Positions 56,124 through 64,000 of a stretch of DNA of 64,000 bases are shown in pieces. This DNA comes from CALDTK01 sp963837005 (GTDB taxonomy: Bacteria; Bacteroidota; Bacteroidia; Chitinophagales; Saprospiraceae): NCBI GenBank assembly GCA_963837005.1, contig CAWIMC010000013.1, positions 862,970 to 926,969 on the forward strand, read 5' to 3'. A model generated the notes under the pieces. That model was not told the origin of the DNA. It saw only the letters and a program-made list of their open reading frames with translations, and did not search any database. The stretch's first letter is position 1, and the number at the start of each line of letters is the position of its first letter. A program made the translations under genes and the position numbers.

Positions 56124-56726
56124 ATGCCTATTTCCACCCACCTCCGTCTCGCCTTCGCGACCGCTGCCCTCGCGCTCATCTGTAACTCAGCCTCAGCACA
56201 AGACACCACCTTCCGCAGCAATGCCGTCAGCATTCACCTCGGTGGGCCAGCCATCCAAGACCTACGTGAGGTATCGGGCGGCGGCGGTGCCGTTATAGGC
56301 GTGGGTTGGCGACATACTTTCGGCCTTAAGGACAAGCTGCGCATTCACCCAAAGCTCACCATCGGCGCCTTCGACTCGCGTGGCACGACCGACGTGCCCG
56401 ATGTATACTTCAACACCTTCGTGGTGAGTGTCGACCTGCACTACGATGCGCTTCGGTACCGGGCCTTCTCGCTCGTGCTCGGCGCGGGACCGTACGCCGC
56501 GGCGAGTGCCGGTCTCGAGGGCACGGGCGGCTGGCCTCCGGGGCGCAGGGAGTCGAGCTACTTCGCCACCGGCAGTGCGGGTGTGAGCGCGGCGCTCGGT
56601 TTTCGGTTTGACCCGCCGAATCACGGGGTGGTCTATGAATTGCGGCCGGTTAATGTTTGTGCGGTAAGTGGGGATTTTATACTGTTTTATCCGGCGGTGG
56701 GGGTGGAGTTTAAGGTTAGGGCTTGA
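56124..56726 (+). CDS. Small outer-membrane beta-barrel-like secreted protein
   Basis: 200 residues with a signal peptide (FATAALALICNSASAQ). The rest alternates strands and glycine turns (AGVSAALGFRFDPPNHGVVYELRPVN, GVEFKVRA end), as in small OMP-beta-barrel domains of Bacteroidota. No specific function. Confidence 0.65.
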   Translation: MPISTHLRLAFATAALALICNSASAQDTTFRSNAVSIHLGGPAIQDLREVSGGGGAVIGVGWRHTFGLKDKLRIHPKLTIGAFDSRGTTDVPDVYFNTFVVSVDLHYDALRYRAFSLVLGAGPYAAASAGLEGTGGWPPGRRESSYFATGSAGVSAALGFRFDPPNHGVVYELRPVNVCAVSGDFILFYPAVGVEFKVRA

Positions 56727-56817
56727 TCGTCGCAGTGGAGGTATAGCAATTGCGAACGGTATTGCGAAGTCTCCCCCCTAGCTTCGCCGGCTTTAATCAC
56801 CTATTGCGTTACAGTAC

Positions 56818-57342
56818 ATGAAGTCTCTCATCGCATTCTGCCTCGCGGTGTCTCTCGTAACTTCCTGTAAAGACGACGACGAACAGACGCCCCTCGGCAC
56901 GCTCGTGGTTGCCGTGAGCGGCTATCGGCTCGAGTCCAATGAGGCCTTCGCCATACTTTCCGAAGATTCACAAGCCGATCTTGTCATCTTGGGTCGGTCG
57001 GCCGATGAAGCACAGGCGGCTAATATCCGTTTGGTCGGCAATCGATCCGCTATCGTCACAGGTACCTATTCCGCCACCGAAGGCAAGGATTGTGTCCGTG
57101 AGGCTGGCTCAGAAGCGTTGTGTGCCGTGCTCACCTTCGACGACTTCGGTCCTAATGGTGTAATACTCTCACTCACGGGGGCCACAACGGGCGGGCTTTC
57201 GACGCTCACCATCACCGAGGCCGATATCCGCATCGGCGGTATTATCCGGGGGGAGATCACAGGCGCAGTCGTTAACCCTGCAACCCAGGAAAGCTTCGCC
57301 GTCTCCGAGTGCCGGTTTGCAGCCGTAATTCGAGAGCGGTAG
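56818..57342 (+). CDS. Small lipoprotein of unknown function
   Basis: 174 residues with a lipoprotein signal (LIAFCLAVSLVTSCKDDDEQ); Asp after Lys at +2/+3 suits surface or outer-membrane export in Bacteroidota. The rest is strand-rich with no recognised domain. A MITE-like element starts 59 bases after its stop. Confidence 0.65.
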   Translation: MKSLIAFCLAVSLVTSCKDDDEQTPLGTLVVAVSGYRLESNEAFAILSEDSQADLVILGRSADEAQAANIRLVGNRSAIVTGTYSATEGKDCVREAGSEALCAVLTFDDFGPNGVILSLTGATTGGLSTLTITEADIRIGGIIRGEITGAVVNPATQESFAVSECRFAAVIRER

Positions 57343-57401
57343 GCGAATTTGAAATTAATTTTGCATCTGGTTGAGTAGTATTTAAAATGCAAGTCCACAT
57401 T

Positions 57402-57600
57402 CATACCGCTAGATATTTCTGTATGCTTTAGTAAAAATCTATCGTTGACGGGCCTTTCGTTCCTCTCAGCGCAAAGCGCCTTCGCGCCCTTCTTTACGTG
57501 AGACGGGCCTTTGCGCTTCTGGCGTCTCCTTTGCGTAGCGCAGCTGCTTCGCGTTCCACCGCCCAGGCGTGCCCGATTAGCGTAAATGTCTAGCGGTATG
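57402..57600 (+). mobile_element. 199-bp MITE-like element, copy 1
   Basis: Begins CATACCGCTAGATATTT and ends AAATGTCTAGCGGTATG, a 17-base terminal inverted repeat with few mismatches. The interior contains blocks such as CGCAAAGCGCCTTCGCGCC and GAGACGGGCCTT. A copy of exactly the same length lies inverted at 63768-63966. No ORF. Located between the lipoprotein and the sigma factor 3' end. Confidence 0.85.
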
Positions 57601-57719
57601 AGTCGGAGTTTAACTCGGAGCCACCTCCCCAACCTCAATCTCCCCCACCGCCGCCCGCGTACACTTCATAATTATCTCCTGTAGGTCCGCCCCAGGATTG
57701 TCTGAGCGGATCAACGAAT

Positions 57720-58469
57720 TTAATCAGCGCCGTCCGCAAGCTCATACAGCCGACGCTTATCCTCACTGCGCTGGCCTTCGGCCACGAGTTCGATCTTTCG
57801 CAGGTGAGCCTGCTTCGCTTGACGAGGATTATAAATGCCGGCCAATTCTGTGCACTGGTGGCAGGTGCCGCGCTGGTTGACGAGGGCGCAGCGCTGGTAA
57901 AAGACACGACTGAGCGTAGTGCGGGCGTCGTGGAGGAGGTGCTTCACCACGCCTTCGGTCACATCGAGGATACCGGCAATCTCGTTTCGGCGAAAGCCAT
58001 ACACATCCTTAAGCAGCACAGCCACTTGCTGGTCTACCGGCAGCATTTTCCCGATGCACGTAAAGCAGAAGTCGATGTGCTCACGGACATCGTAGCGGCC
58101 ACGGTCGGAGGTTTGGTGGGTTTTGGCGAAAGCCGCCTGAATAGCCGGACTACCCATCGCAAGCGCCTTCGAGAGGTCCTGCGCCTCGGCGGGCCAGCGG
58201 GTGCGCTCACGGAGGAGGTCACGCGCGAGATTGGTGGCGATGCGGAAGAGCCAGGTCTTGAGCGAGGCGTCGCCACGGAACTGCGCGATGCGCTCGAAGC
58301 CGCGCACGAAGGTGTCCTGCACGAGGTCGTCGGTGTCCTCGCGACTGGCCGTCATGCGGTAGAGGAAGCTGCGCAGAGGCTCCTGGCAACCTTGGAAAAG
58401 CGTTTGGAAGGCGCGGATGTCGCCGGTCCGGGCGCGTTCGAGGGTGTCGTCTTGCATAATGCAACTCAT
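57720..58469 (-). CDS. ECF-type RNA polymerase sigma factor
   Basis: 249 residues: sigma-2 region (FQTLFQGCQEPLRSFLYRMTASREDTDDLVQDTFVRGFERIAQFRGDASLKTWLFRIATNLARDLLR), a long linker in which a mini-hairpin encodes AFAKT, and sigma-4 (MLPVDQQVAVLLKDVYGFRRNEIAGILDVTEGVVKHLLHDARTTLSRVF). Past sigma-4 comes a Cys/His stretch, QRCALVNQRGTCHQCTELAGIYNP, which could bind a metal. The frame stops at 57720, but the next frame continues as NSLIRSDNPGADLQEIIMKC to a stop at 57610, so a further small indel is possible. The DoxX-like gene lies 4 bases upstream. Confidence 0.85.
   Translation of the reverse strand: MSCIMQDDTLERARTGDIRAFQTLFQGCQEPLRSFLYRMTASREDTDDLVQDTFVRGFERIAQFRGDASLKTWLFRIATNLARDLLRERTRWPAEAQDLSKALAMGSPAIQAAFAKTHQTSDRGRYDVREHIDFCFTCIGKMLPVDQQVAVLLKDVYGFRRNEIAGILDVTEGVVKHLLHDARTTLSRVFYQRCALVNQRGTCHQCTELAGIYNPRQAKQAHLRKIELVAEGQRSEDKRRLYELADGAD
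57984..57998 (+). repeat. GNRA mini-hairpin with one T-tract change
   Basis: GTTTCGGCGAAAGCC, antisense in the sigma factor gene (sigma-4 code, GFRRNE). Confidence 0.6.
58120..58134 (+). repeat. GNRA mini-hairpin, GGC-GAAA-GCC
   Basis: Exact copy, antisense in the sigma-2/sigma-4 linker code (AFAKT). Confidence 0.85.
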
Positions 58470-58472
58470 CGT

Positions 58473-58883
58473 TCAGCGAGTGAGGGGAGGGCGGCTTTCG
58501 CCAAAACCTATGGCGCCAGTTGCGTCCCGCGCGAAAGCCTGCGCGTACATGAGCGCGGCCCCGGCCATGGCAATATCGCGAAACACGGCGATGACCCGCG
58601 CGAAGTCCCCGTCGAGGGCGGCCGGCAAGTGCGAGAGGAACGCGAACAGCAATAGCTCGAGGGCGAGCAGTTGTGCCGCGAGCCGGTCGCGCTTGCCGAC
58701 AAAGGCACTGATCGCGAAGGCGATAAGACCGACCCCGGCGAGGTACACCCAGAAGACCGCCGGGCCAGGCAACCACGGGGGCACGTAGCCGACCGAAAAT
58801 TCGAGCGGACCGAAGTGAAGGATGCCGAATAGTAGCATCGGGATCGCGAAGAGGAGGCGAGGGAGCCAGGGGGAAGAAAGCAT
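58473..58883 (-). CDS. DoxX-like membrane protein
   Basis: 136 residues, four hydrophobic helices (LLFAIPMLLFGILHFGP, PAVFWVYLAGVGLIAFAISAF, LLALELLLFAFLSHLPAAL, AMAGAALMYAQAF), as in the DoxX-like family. The last residues GFGESRPPLTR come from a mini-hairpin copy at 58493-58507. It probably shares a transcript with the sigma factor gene that begins 4 bases later. Confidence 0.78.
   Translation of the reverse strand: MLSSPWLPRLLFAIPMLLFGILHFGPLEFSVGYVPPWLPGPAVFWVYLAGVGLIAFAISAFVGKRDRLAAQLLALELLLFAFLSHLPAALDGDFARVIAVFRDIAMAGAALMYAQAFARDATGAIGFGESRPPLTR
58493..58507 (-). repeat. GNRA mini-hairpin, GGC-GAAA-GCC
   Basis: Exact copy in sense at the very end of the DoxX-like gene (GFGES), 24 bases before the next start codon. 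Confidence 0.85.
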
Positions 58884-58928
58884 GGGAGAGCGAGTTTAAA
58901 GTCGGGGAGGGTTAAGGACGTCTGAGGA

Positions 58929-59720
58929 CTAAAGCACGCCTGTTGCGCCACGATCGGCATCAATGATGTGGGAGTTGAGGACGGCCCCTGCGTCGGAGGC
59001 GAGGAAGGCGACGAGTTGGCCGACCTCGGCGAGGCTCGGTCCGCGGTCGAGGAGGTAGCCGCCGCGCATGCCCTCGGCCATGGCCTCGGCGGGGATGCCG
59101 AGGCGGGCGGCCTGGAGGGCAGTGGTTTCGTGGATGGTGCGGGTCTCGGGTAGGGCGGTGGCCGTGACGCAGACCGCGCGACCGCCGAGGGGCGCGAGTT
59201 CGGCGGCGAGACCACGGGTAAGTCCTTCGACGGCGGCGGAGGCGGCGGTGATGCCGGACATGCCGCCCATCTTGAGTTTGGCGAGGCTGGAGCTGAGGAG
59301 GATGACGGTGCCTGCACCGTCGTGTTCGCGCCAGAGTCTGTGGGCGGCAGCGGCGGTGATGAACTGGCCGGTGACGATGGAGCGGAGGGCGTCGTCTAGG
59401 CTTGTTGGGTCCAGGTCCGCGGCGAGCGTCCCGGAGCCGATGTCGGCGGCGCGCGGTCCGATGCCGTTGAAGACAATGTCGACGCTGCCGCGGTGGCGGT
59501 GGAGGTCGGCGAAGACAGCGTCTACGCTTGCGGGGTCGAGGATGTCGACGGAGGTGAGGTGAACTTCGGCGCCGATCTCGTTGGCGAAGTCCCTGAGCGC
59601 GTCGGGTTCACGGGCAACGAGGGTGACGTGGGCGCCGTGCTCTGCGAGGGTCCGAGCGACGGCCTGGCTGATGGCGCCGGTGGCGGCGAAGACGAGGGCG
59701 GTCTTGGGGTGCAGTTGCAT
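58929..59720 (-). CDS. SDR-family oxidoreductase
   Basis: 263 residues: VFAATGAISQAVARTLAEHGAHVTLVARE has a glycine motif of unusual form (TGAISQA), then VDILDPASVDAVFADL and DIVFNGIGP. The catalytic Ser is in VILLSSSLAKLKMGG, but the usual YxxxK is replaced: MSGITAASAAVEGLTRGLAAEL has neither Tyr nor Lys at the expected spacing. Either the protein is an atypical SDR or it binds cofactor without classical catalysis. Upstream of the DoxX-like gene, with a 45-base gap. Confidence 0.78.
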   Translation of the reverse strand: MQLHPKTALVFAATGAISQAVARTLAEHGAHVTLVAREPDALRDFANEIGAEVHLTSVDILDPASVDAVFADLHRHRGSVDIVFNGIGPRAADIGSGTLAADLDPTSLDDALRSIVTGQFITAAAAHRLWREHDGAGTVILLSSSLAKLKMGGMSGITAASAAVEGLTRGLAAELAPLGGRAVCVTATALPETRTIHETTALQAARLGIPAEAMAEGMRGGYLLDRGPSLAEVGQLVAFLASDAGAVLNSHIIDADRGATGVL

Positions 59721-59836
59721 GTCCGTAGTGGTTGGTGAGTACTATGGACGGGTGGGGCGGGAGAAACGGTCGGAAATAGGTGGGGTAGCTCAAAACCCTC
59801 AGCCTACTTTATCTTCCTCCTCAGTAAGTGCCCCCT

Positions 59837-60683
59837 ATGTCCCCCAAGCTCCTCACGTTCCGCGTCGACCTCCACGGCGCCCAGCCGCCCATCTGGCGCC
59901 GGATTCGCGTCCGCAACGACATCTCGTTCATCGACCTCCACCACGTGCTTCAGGCCACGTTTAATTGGTACGGTGGCCACTTGTGGGTCTTCGAGATCTT
60001 CGGGGAGGAGATCGGGTCGGGCGAAGGGGACTTCGACAATTTTTGGGGCACCGACGAAGACGATGAGGACAGCCATGACGAGGGCGAACACGGCTCCGTC
60101 GATACGGCCTTAGGTATTTACGCCCTTCACCCCGGTGACGCCTTTACCTACACCTACGACTTCGGCGACGACTGGGAGCACCGCCTCAAACTCGAGAAGG
60201 TCGAACCCGCCCCTGCCACCGCCCCACCGGCCGAACTCCTCAAGGCCGTTCGCGCCGCGCCCCCGGAAGACTGCGGCGGCATCTGGGTCTACCAGGACCT
60301 CGCCAAGGCAATCACCAAGCCCAAGCACGCAGACCACGAGTGGGCCTCGAAAGTGCTCGGCGATGATTTCGACGCCGAAGCCGTGAACGAGGAGTTGATC
60401 CGAATACGCTTAAAAGACTACTTCTCGCCGGAGGCGGGGGGAGCTTAAGCGAGAGCGTCGCCGATTCTATGAGCTCCTGCGCGAACAGTATTCAAAGGAG
60501 GATTGGCCCGCGGCGCTCGAGGCCCTCCTCGTTGAGTTGCGCCGCAAACCTGAGTACAGCGAGCACCTCCTAGCCGGCGTCTACACCTGGGAAAAGCATT
60601 GGGACGAACTCATGGCCCTCGTAGACGCCCGGCCGACGCTCGATGGGCTGAACGCCTACGCTGCGGCGCTGCCGAAGTTATAG
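59837..60683 (+). CDS. pRiA4b ORF-3 family protein, frameshifted in a G run at 60436-60441
   Basis: ATG at 59837. FRVDLHGAQPPIWRRIRVRNDISFIDLHHVLQATFNWYGGHLWVFEI and the FTYTYDFGDDWEHRLKLEKV block are the signature of the plasmid pRiA4b ORF-3 (IS1096 TnpR-like) domain. One frame stops at 60448 (SPEAGGA). In the next frame coding sequence continues for 80 codons without ATG (ELKRERRRFYELLREQYSKE, then LVELRRKPEYSEHLLAGVY, ending YAAALPKL and TAG at 60681-60683). Reading the six-G run as five joins them. Function unknown; despite the name, no transposon is present. Confidence 0.8.
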
Positions 60684-60825
60684 GCAATAGTCGTGGGTGC
60701 CTTGCTCTGAGCGGAATGTACCACTGATGTTGCGCTTGGGCTTCGAGTTGCGCAGCGCTCGCTCCAGGCTCGCAACGTGCGTAACTTCGAGAACTGCCCC
60801 TTGGTCTGAGACCCCGATGGCGACA

Positions 60826-61200
60826 TTATCCAAACGCCCCCACGTGCCACAGCACTCCCGACGGGTCGTGGACGAAAAACTCGCGTCCCCAATCCTCTTC
60901 CGAAATGGCCGAAACGCGCACGCCCTTAAAGTTTTGCGGAAGCGACAAAGCCACCACCCGTTCTTGCCACGCATACACGTCCTCCACCTCCAGGAAGAGC
61001 ATCGTGTTGTCGACCCAGTCCTTTACGTAGGCGCGTTGGAGGTAGAAGGCTGGTCCGCCGGGAAGCTGGAACAGCGACATGCTCGGATCAATGACCGTCT
61101 CCGCGAAGCCGAACGCGCGGTAGAAGTCGCGCGAAAGGTCAAAGTCGCGGGCGCCGACGAAAGGGCGCAGGGAGCGGGTGGGGGGCATGGAAGGCGACAT
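60826..61200 (-). CDS. VOC (glyoxalase-fold) protein
   Basis: ATG at 61200 (or 61188). About 124 residues: LRPFVGARDFDLSRDFYRAFGFAE, then MSLFQLPGGPAFYLQRAY and REFFVHDPSGVLWHVGAFG at the end, a single VOC unit. The usual first metal His is replaced (RPFVGA), as in bleomycin-resistance-like or non-enzymatic VOC proteins. Function unknown. The stretch 60684-60825 past its stop has no supported gene. Confidence 0.78.
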   Translation of the reverse strand: MSPSMPPTRSLRPFVGARDFDLSRDFYRAFGFAETVIDPSMSLFQLPGGPAFYLQRAYVKDWVDNTMLFLEVEDVYAWQERVVALSLPQNFKGVRVSAISEEDWGREFFVHDPSGVLWHVGAFG

Positions 61201-61351
61201 GGCGGGAAGGACGGGTTTTTCAGCCGAATCGAGTTGTTGTCCGTCGATGATGCCTTCAATCCCACCATCGGGTCCGTAGCAGAACACCGCACCGGAGTTG
61301 GCTACCCTGCCGCCGTAGCCCGTGACGAGGGGCAGTTGTACGCCTGTGCGC

Positions 61352-63010
61352 TCAGTCCGTACAGCCGTTGATTGCCTCCTCGAATGCGGCTTTGAATTCG
61401 CGCGCGGTCTGTACATCCAAAAAGCGAATGCTGAGCTCGTCTTCATAGCGCTGGTCGCCGCCGTCCCGCACTACATCGATGATGCGTTCGCCGCGGCGGG
61501 CGCCGTAGTTGACGTAGGCCTTTGACCCTTGCACCTTGACGGCACTGGCCCGAGGGTCTAGGTCCTTGAGGCTAAACGTCGTCTGCGTTTCCTTCACCTT
61601 CGAACCCGTCCGCTCGACCAGCGTCAGCACGTAGACGCACTCTTTGTCTGCTTTCGCAAAAACTTGCTCGTCCTCTCCCTCCCCGAAGCGTGGGATCGTC
61701 GCGGATGCCGTGGCGTCTGCCAGGCTCACCTTCCCGACGGCGGGCGGGCACTTTTCGGTGAGGTACTCGATGGCGGCCAGGGCATCACGGGCGGCGAGTG
61801 CCGACGAGAACCGAAGTTCGGCGCTGCGGTCGAAACCCTTGAGTTCGCCCTCCTCGACGTGCTTCACGAAGGGGTCCTTGTCGCGGGTATTGAGTACCAG
61901 TGATACGTAGCCTTTGCGTGGCTTAACCTCTACCCCGCGGGGATCGAAGTCCGCGAAGTGGAAGTCGAAGACCTCGAGGGAACTGCTCCGCCCGCTGGTG
62001 GACAGCTCGAGACTCGCTGCGCACTCGCCAGTGAAGGTCTGTTTGGTGTCGATGATGTCTGTTTTGGCGAAAGCCGCCTCTAGCGCAGCGCCCGCCGAAG
62101 CGGTGGTGCCGAACAGCGATGCCGTGGCTTTGCTGCGCTCGTCTGCGAGGACGATCAGCTTTCCGAACGCGTCGTTGACGAGCTGCGCCTCGCCGTAGTC
62201 GTCAAAGCGCAGCACCACTTCATCGTCGAACGAGAGTTCGCCGTCTTCGCTCACCTGTACGTATTCCCGCCCACTGCGGGCCGGAACAGTCAGCGTCACC
62301 AGGCCACTGCGATTATCGAGCTTGATGCCCCGGTCTTGCATGTCGCCGACGATGAAGACCGTCTCTATTTTAGCCTCGCGCGTACCAGAGCCGGACAGCG
62401 ACAGTGTGCCTGAACCGGTGGCCTCGTCGAAGGTAAGAGTTTGGGTGTAGTCGTCCTTACCGGAGGCGACGCGGTGGATGCGCTCGGCGATGAAGGCCCG
62501 GAGGCCGGGGGCGTCGGCCGGCATCTGCGATAGCTCCTCGTACTTCGACTTGGCGAGCGGTAGGATTTCCTCGAGGAGGGCCACGATGGCGCGGGCGTTG
62601 TCGGTGTTACTCGCGAGCAGGTCGAACTCCCCTTCGTAGGACTGTCGCCCGCCGTCGGGCTCGCCGACGAGGATGTTTTCGGCGTTTCCAAAGACGGTGA
62701 CCGGGAGTCGCGACCCACGGCCGTCGCCGATGCGCACGCGGCGCACGAGCGCGAGGTTGACTTTGGCAACCGTCGTCGAGACGCGCTTGCCGGTGCCCTC
62801 GACCTGCGTCACGGTAAGGAGGTATGGCGTGGCGGCCTCGTAGCTCAGCTTCTGGTCGATCAGGTCCTTCGCGGCCGTGACTTCGGTGGGGACCAATGCT
62901 TGGAGAGCATCTAGCTTGGTGGCTAGCCCCGCGCCGCTGGTGGTCTGGGCCCAGGCGCTCACCGAGGTGAAGAGCATCAAGATGACGGGCGGCAGGAAGT
63001 GTCGATACAT
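61352..63010 (-). CDS. Secreted protein of unknown function
   Basis: ATG at 63010 (MYRHFLPPVILMLFTSVSAWAQ signal peptide) gives 552 residues. The body has four related segments of about 120 residues that each start with a strand pair such as YTQTLTFDEATGSGTLSLSG, KQTFTGECAASLELS and ECVYVLTLVERTGSKVKETQTTFSLKDLDP, and contain an ALIAL/ADALAAIEYL-type helix, so internal repeats are likely. No family recognised. Two mini-hairpins lie in it (61650, 62061). Confidence 0.7.
   Translation of the reverse strand: MYRHFLPPVILMLFTSVSAWAQTTSGAGLATKLDALQALVPTEVTAAKDLIDQKLSYEAATPYLLTVTQVEGTGKRVSTTVAKVNLALVRRVRIGDGRGSRLPVTVFGNAENILVGEPDGGRQSYEGEFDLLASNTDNARAIVALLEEILPLAKSKYEELSQMPADAPGLRAFIAERIHRVASGKDDYTQTLTFDEATGSGTLSLSGSGTREAKIETVFIVGDMQDRGIKLDNRSGLVTLTVPARSGREYVQVSEDGELSFDDEVVLRFDDYGEAQLVNDAFGKLIVLADERSKATASLFGTTASAGAALEAAFAKTDIIDTKQTFTGECAASLELSTSGRSSSLEVFDFHFADFDPRGVEVKPRKGYVSLVLNTRDKDPFVKHVEEGELKGFDRSAELRFSSALAARDALAAIEYLTEKCPPAVGKVSLADATASATIPRFGEGEDEQVFAKADKECVYVLTLVERTGSKVKETQTTFSLKDLDPRASAVKVQGSKAYVNYGARRGERIIDVVRDGGDQRYEDELSIRFLDVQTAREFKAAFEEAINGCTD
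61650..61664 (-). repeat. GNRA mini-hairpin, TGC-GAAA-GCA
   Basis: Covarying stem, in sense in the 61352 gene (VFAKA). Confidence 0.75.
62061..62075 (+). repeat. GNRA mini-hairpin, GGC-GAAA-GCC
   Basis: Exact copy, antisense in the 61352 gene (AFAKT). Confidence 0.85.
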
Positions 63011-63091
63011 AGGTCTTGGGCAATTTGCGCGGATGGAAGGTATACATTTGCCCACGTAATCCTCGCTCCGACCCGACAGTAATCAATCAAG

Positions 63092-63490
63092 ATGGCCAAA
63101 ACATACACGCAAGCATACGGCCGGCGGCACACCGGGTGGAACCTGCGGCGCGACTGGACGTACCTCGTGCCGATGGGCCTTTTGAGCCTGATGATGCTCG
63201 GCTCGGCGACGATGTATTTCGTGAAGGCCGACGAGGTCGCGGCGGAGTTCGTGAAATTGGGTTTTCCGGCTTGGGTGCGCCCCTTGCTCGCCACCGCTAA
63301 GGTTCTTGGCGTAGGACTCGTTTGGTTTTCGCCGAGCGCACCCCTGCGCCACTTCGCCTACGCGGGATTCCTGTTCAATTTTATCCTTGCCGCCCTCGCA
63401 CACGGTTATGCAGGCGACGGTGAGTTTCCTGGGGCGCTGATGGCACTGGCGCTGCTAGGTCTAGCCATGTGGCGCGACCCGCGCCCCTAG
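63092..63490 (+). CDS. DoxX-family membrane protein
   Basis: 132 residues with four hydrophobic helices (YLVPMGLLSLMMLGSATMYFV, LLATAKVLGVGLVWF, FAYAGFLFNFILAALAHGY, LMALALLGLAMW). FVKLGFPAWVRPLLATAKVLG is the DoxX-like family pattern. Function unknown; divergent from the 61352 gene with 81 bases between starts. Confidence 0.8.
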   Translation: MAKTYTQAYGRRHTGWNLRRDWTYLVPMGLLSLMMLGSATMYFVKADEVAAEFVKLGFPAWVRPLLATAKVLGVGLVWFSPSAPLRHFAYAGFLFNFILAALAHGYAGDGEFPGALMALALLGLAMWRDPRP

Positions 63491-63767
63491 GGCTCCGCAA
63501 CGGCCAGCCCTGCCGCATGGCGCTCAAAAGTTAGCCTCGATCATGGTGGCTAGCGGGTGAGTGCATGCAAGGTTTGGCCACGGGGGATAGTGCCGGTATA
63601 GGCGTCGGTCGGGCAGTAGGGATCATAGTGGGGTTGCTGGTTTGTATCAAAACGTGGTCAAGCGAGGGCTATATCTGCGGTGCAGCAGCACTCGGCTTTC
63701 CTGCCTGCCAGCGTCGCGCCTACCCGAGGTCAATCTCGGCGAAGAGGCGCGTTGGATTGTCCTCAAC
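63491..63767. other. Non-coding stretch
   Basis: No ORF, RNA gene or terminator recognised between the DoxX stop and the MITE-like element. Confidence 0.6.
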
Positions 63768-63966
63768 CATGCCGCTAGACATTTCCGCTAAACGGGCACG
63801 CCTGGACGGTGGAACGCGAAGCCGCTGCGCTACGCAAGGGAGACGCATGGAGCGCGAAGGCCCGTCTCACTTGGAGCAGGGCGCGAAGGCGCTTTGCGCT
63901 AAGAGAAACGAAAGGCCCGTCAATGCTAGATTTGTACTGGAGCAAGCAGGAATGTCTAGCGGTATG
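63768..63966 (-). mobile_element. 199-bp MITE-like element, copy 2 (inverted)
   Basis: Begins CATGCCGCTAGACATTT and ends GGAATGTCTAGCGGTATG. The interior, read on the minus strand, follows copy 1 (57402-57600) block by block: GACGGGCCTTTCGTT, CGCAAAGCGCCTTCGCGCC, GTGAGACGGGCCTT and the GCGTTCCACCG block all recur. Same length, opposite orientation, diverged by scattered substitutions. No clear target-site duplication. Confidence 0.85.
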
Positions 63967-64000
63967 GTCTTCAACAGTATGGGCGATGGATGGATTTTTT

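Noticed and set aside
59837..60683. Transposon-related gene (IS1096 TnpR-like name)
   Set aside because: The family is widespread on chromosomes and no transposase, inverted repeats or target duplication accompany it.

Overview
The window is chromosomal DNA from a GC-rich member of the Bacteroidota, most likely of the Saprospiria/Lewinella type. The evidence is a type IX secretion system (T9SS) lipoprotein (PorW/SprE type), at least three large secreted proteins with T9SS C-terminal sorting domains, a SusB-like GH97 enzyme, a GbsR regulator, TPR-containing histidine kinases and a TAnnTTTG-type promoter element. No rRNA, tRNA, CRISPR array, prophage or intact insertion sequence was seen.

Layout. 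0-9 kb holds an epimerase tail, a HAD phosphatase/DUF3817 pair, a membrane-anchored M23 peptidase, PorW, a HEAT-repeat/cyclophilin lipoprotein, gcvT and a GbsR regulator. 9.7-19.8 kb holds a secreted low-complexity protein, an alpha/beta hydrolase, an unknown protein, trehalose synthase, a PAS kinase plus response regulator, a GH97 alpha-glucosidase and an MBL-fold lipoprotein. 19.9-27.5 kb holds a DsbD with a duplicated alpha domain, purQ, a membrane protein, a polyprenyl synthetase, a Fic protein and a nitroreductase. 27.6-37.9 kb holds a T9SS cargo, a kinase/response regulator/cyclase operon, mce-tauE, an ArsR-like regulator, an SDR and a DUF3124 lipoprotein. 37.9-52.2 kb is mosaic: T9SS cargo, a second TPR kinase and clpB lie among decayed gene copies and a gene-poor 1.5 kb stretch. 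52.2-64 kb holds another T9SS cargo, an S74-chaperone protein, small secreted proteins, an ECF sigma factor, DoxX-like and SDR genes, a pRiA4b ORF-3 family gene, a VOC protein and a large secreted protein.

Main discovery. A 15-base element is scattered on both strands through genes and between them. Its general form is GTTTT, three stem bases, a GNRA loop, then three complementary stem bases; the commonest form is GTTTTGGCGAAAGCC. I find 34 copies with a perfect stem (33 with GTTTT, one with TTTTT) and several looser ones. The stem covaries (GGC/GCC, GCC/GGC, GAC/GTC, TGC/GCA, CAC/GTG, GCG/CGC, ACG/CGT) and every strict loop is GNRA (GAAA, GGAA, GTAA, GCAA, GAGA). This pattern implies selection for a mini-hairpin. 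Copies occur in sense and antisense orientation to genes, which points to a function in (single-stranded) DNA, such as uptake, replication/recombination marking or protein binding. The window also holds two copies of a 199-bp MITE-like element and a 153-bp element with perfect 31-bp inverted repeats.

Data-quality note: five genes (TPR kinase, cyclase, clpB twice, pRiA4b ORF-3 gene) are each repaired by removing a single base. Sequencing insertions are the simplest explanation.
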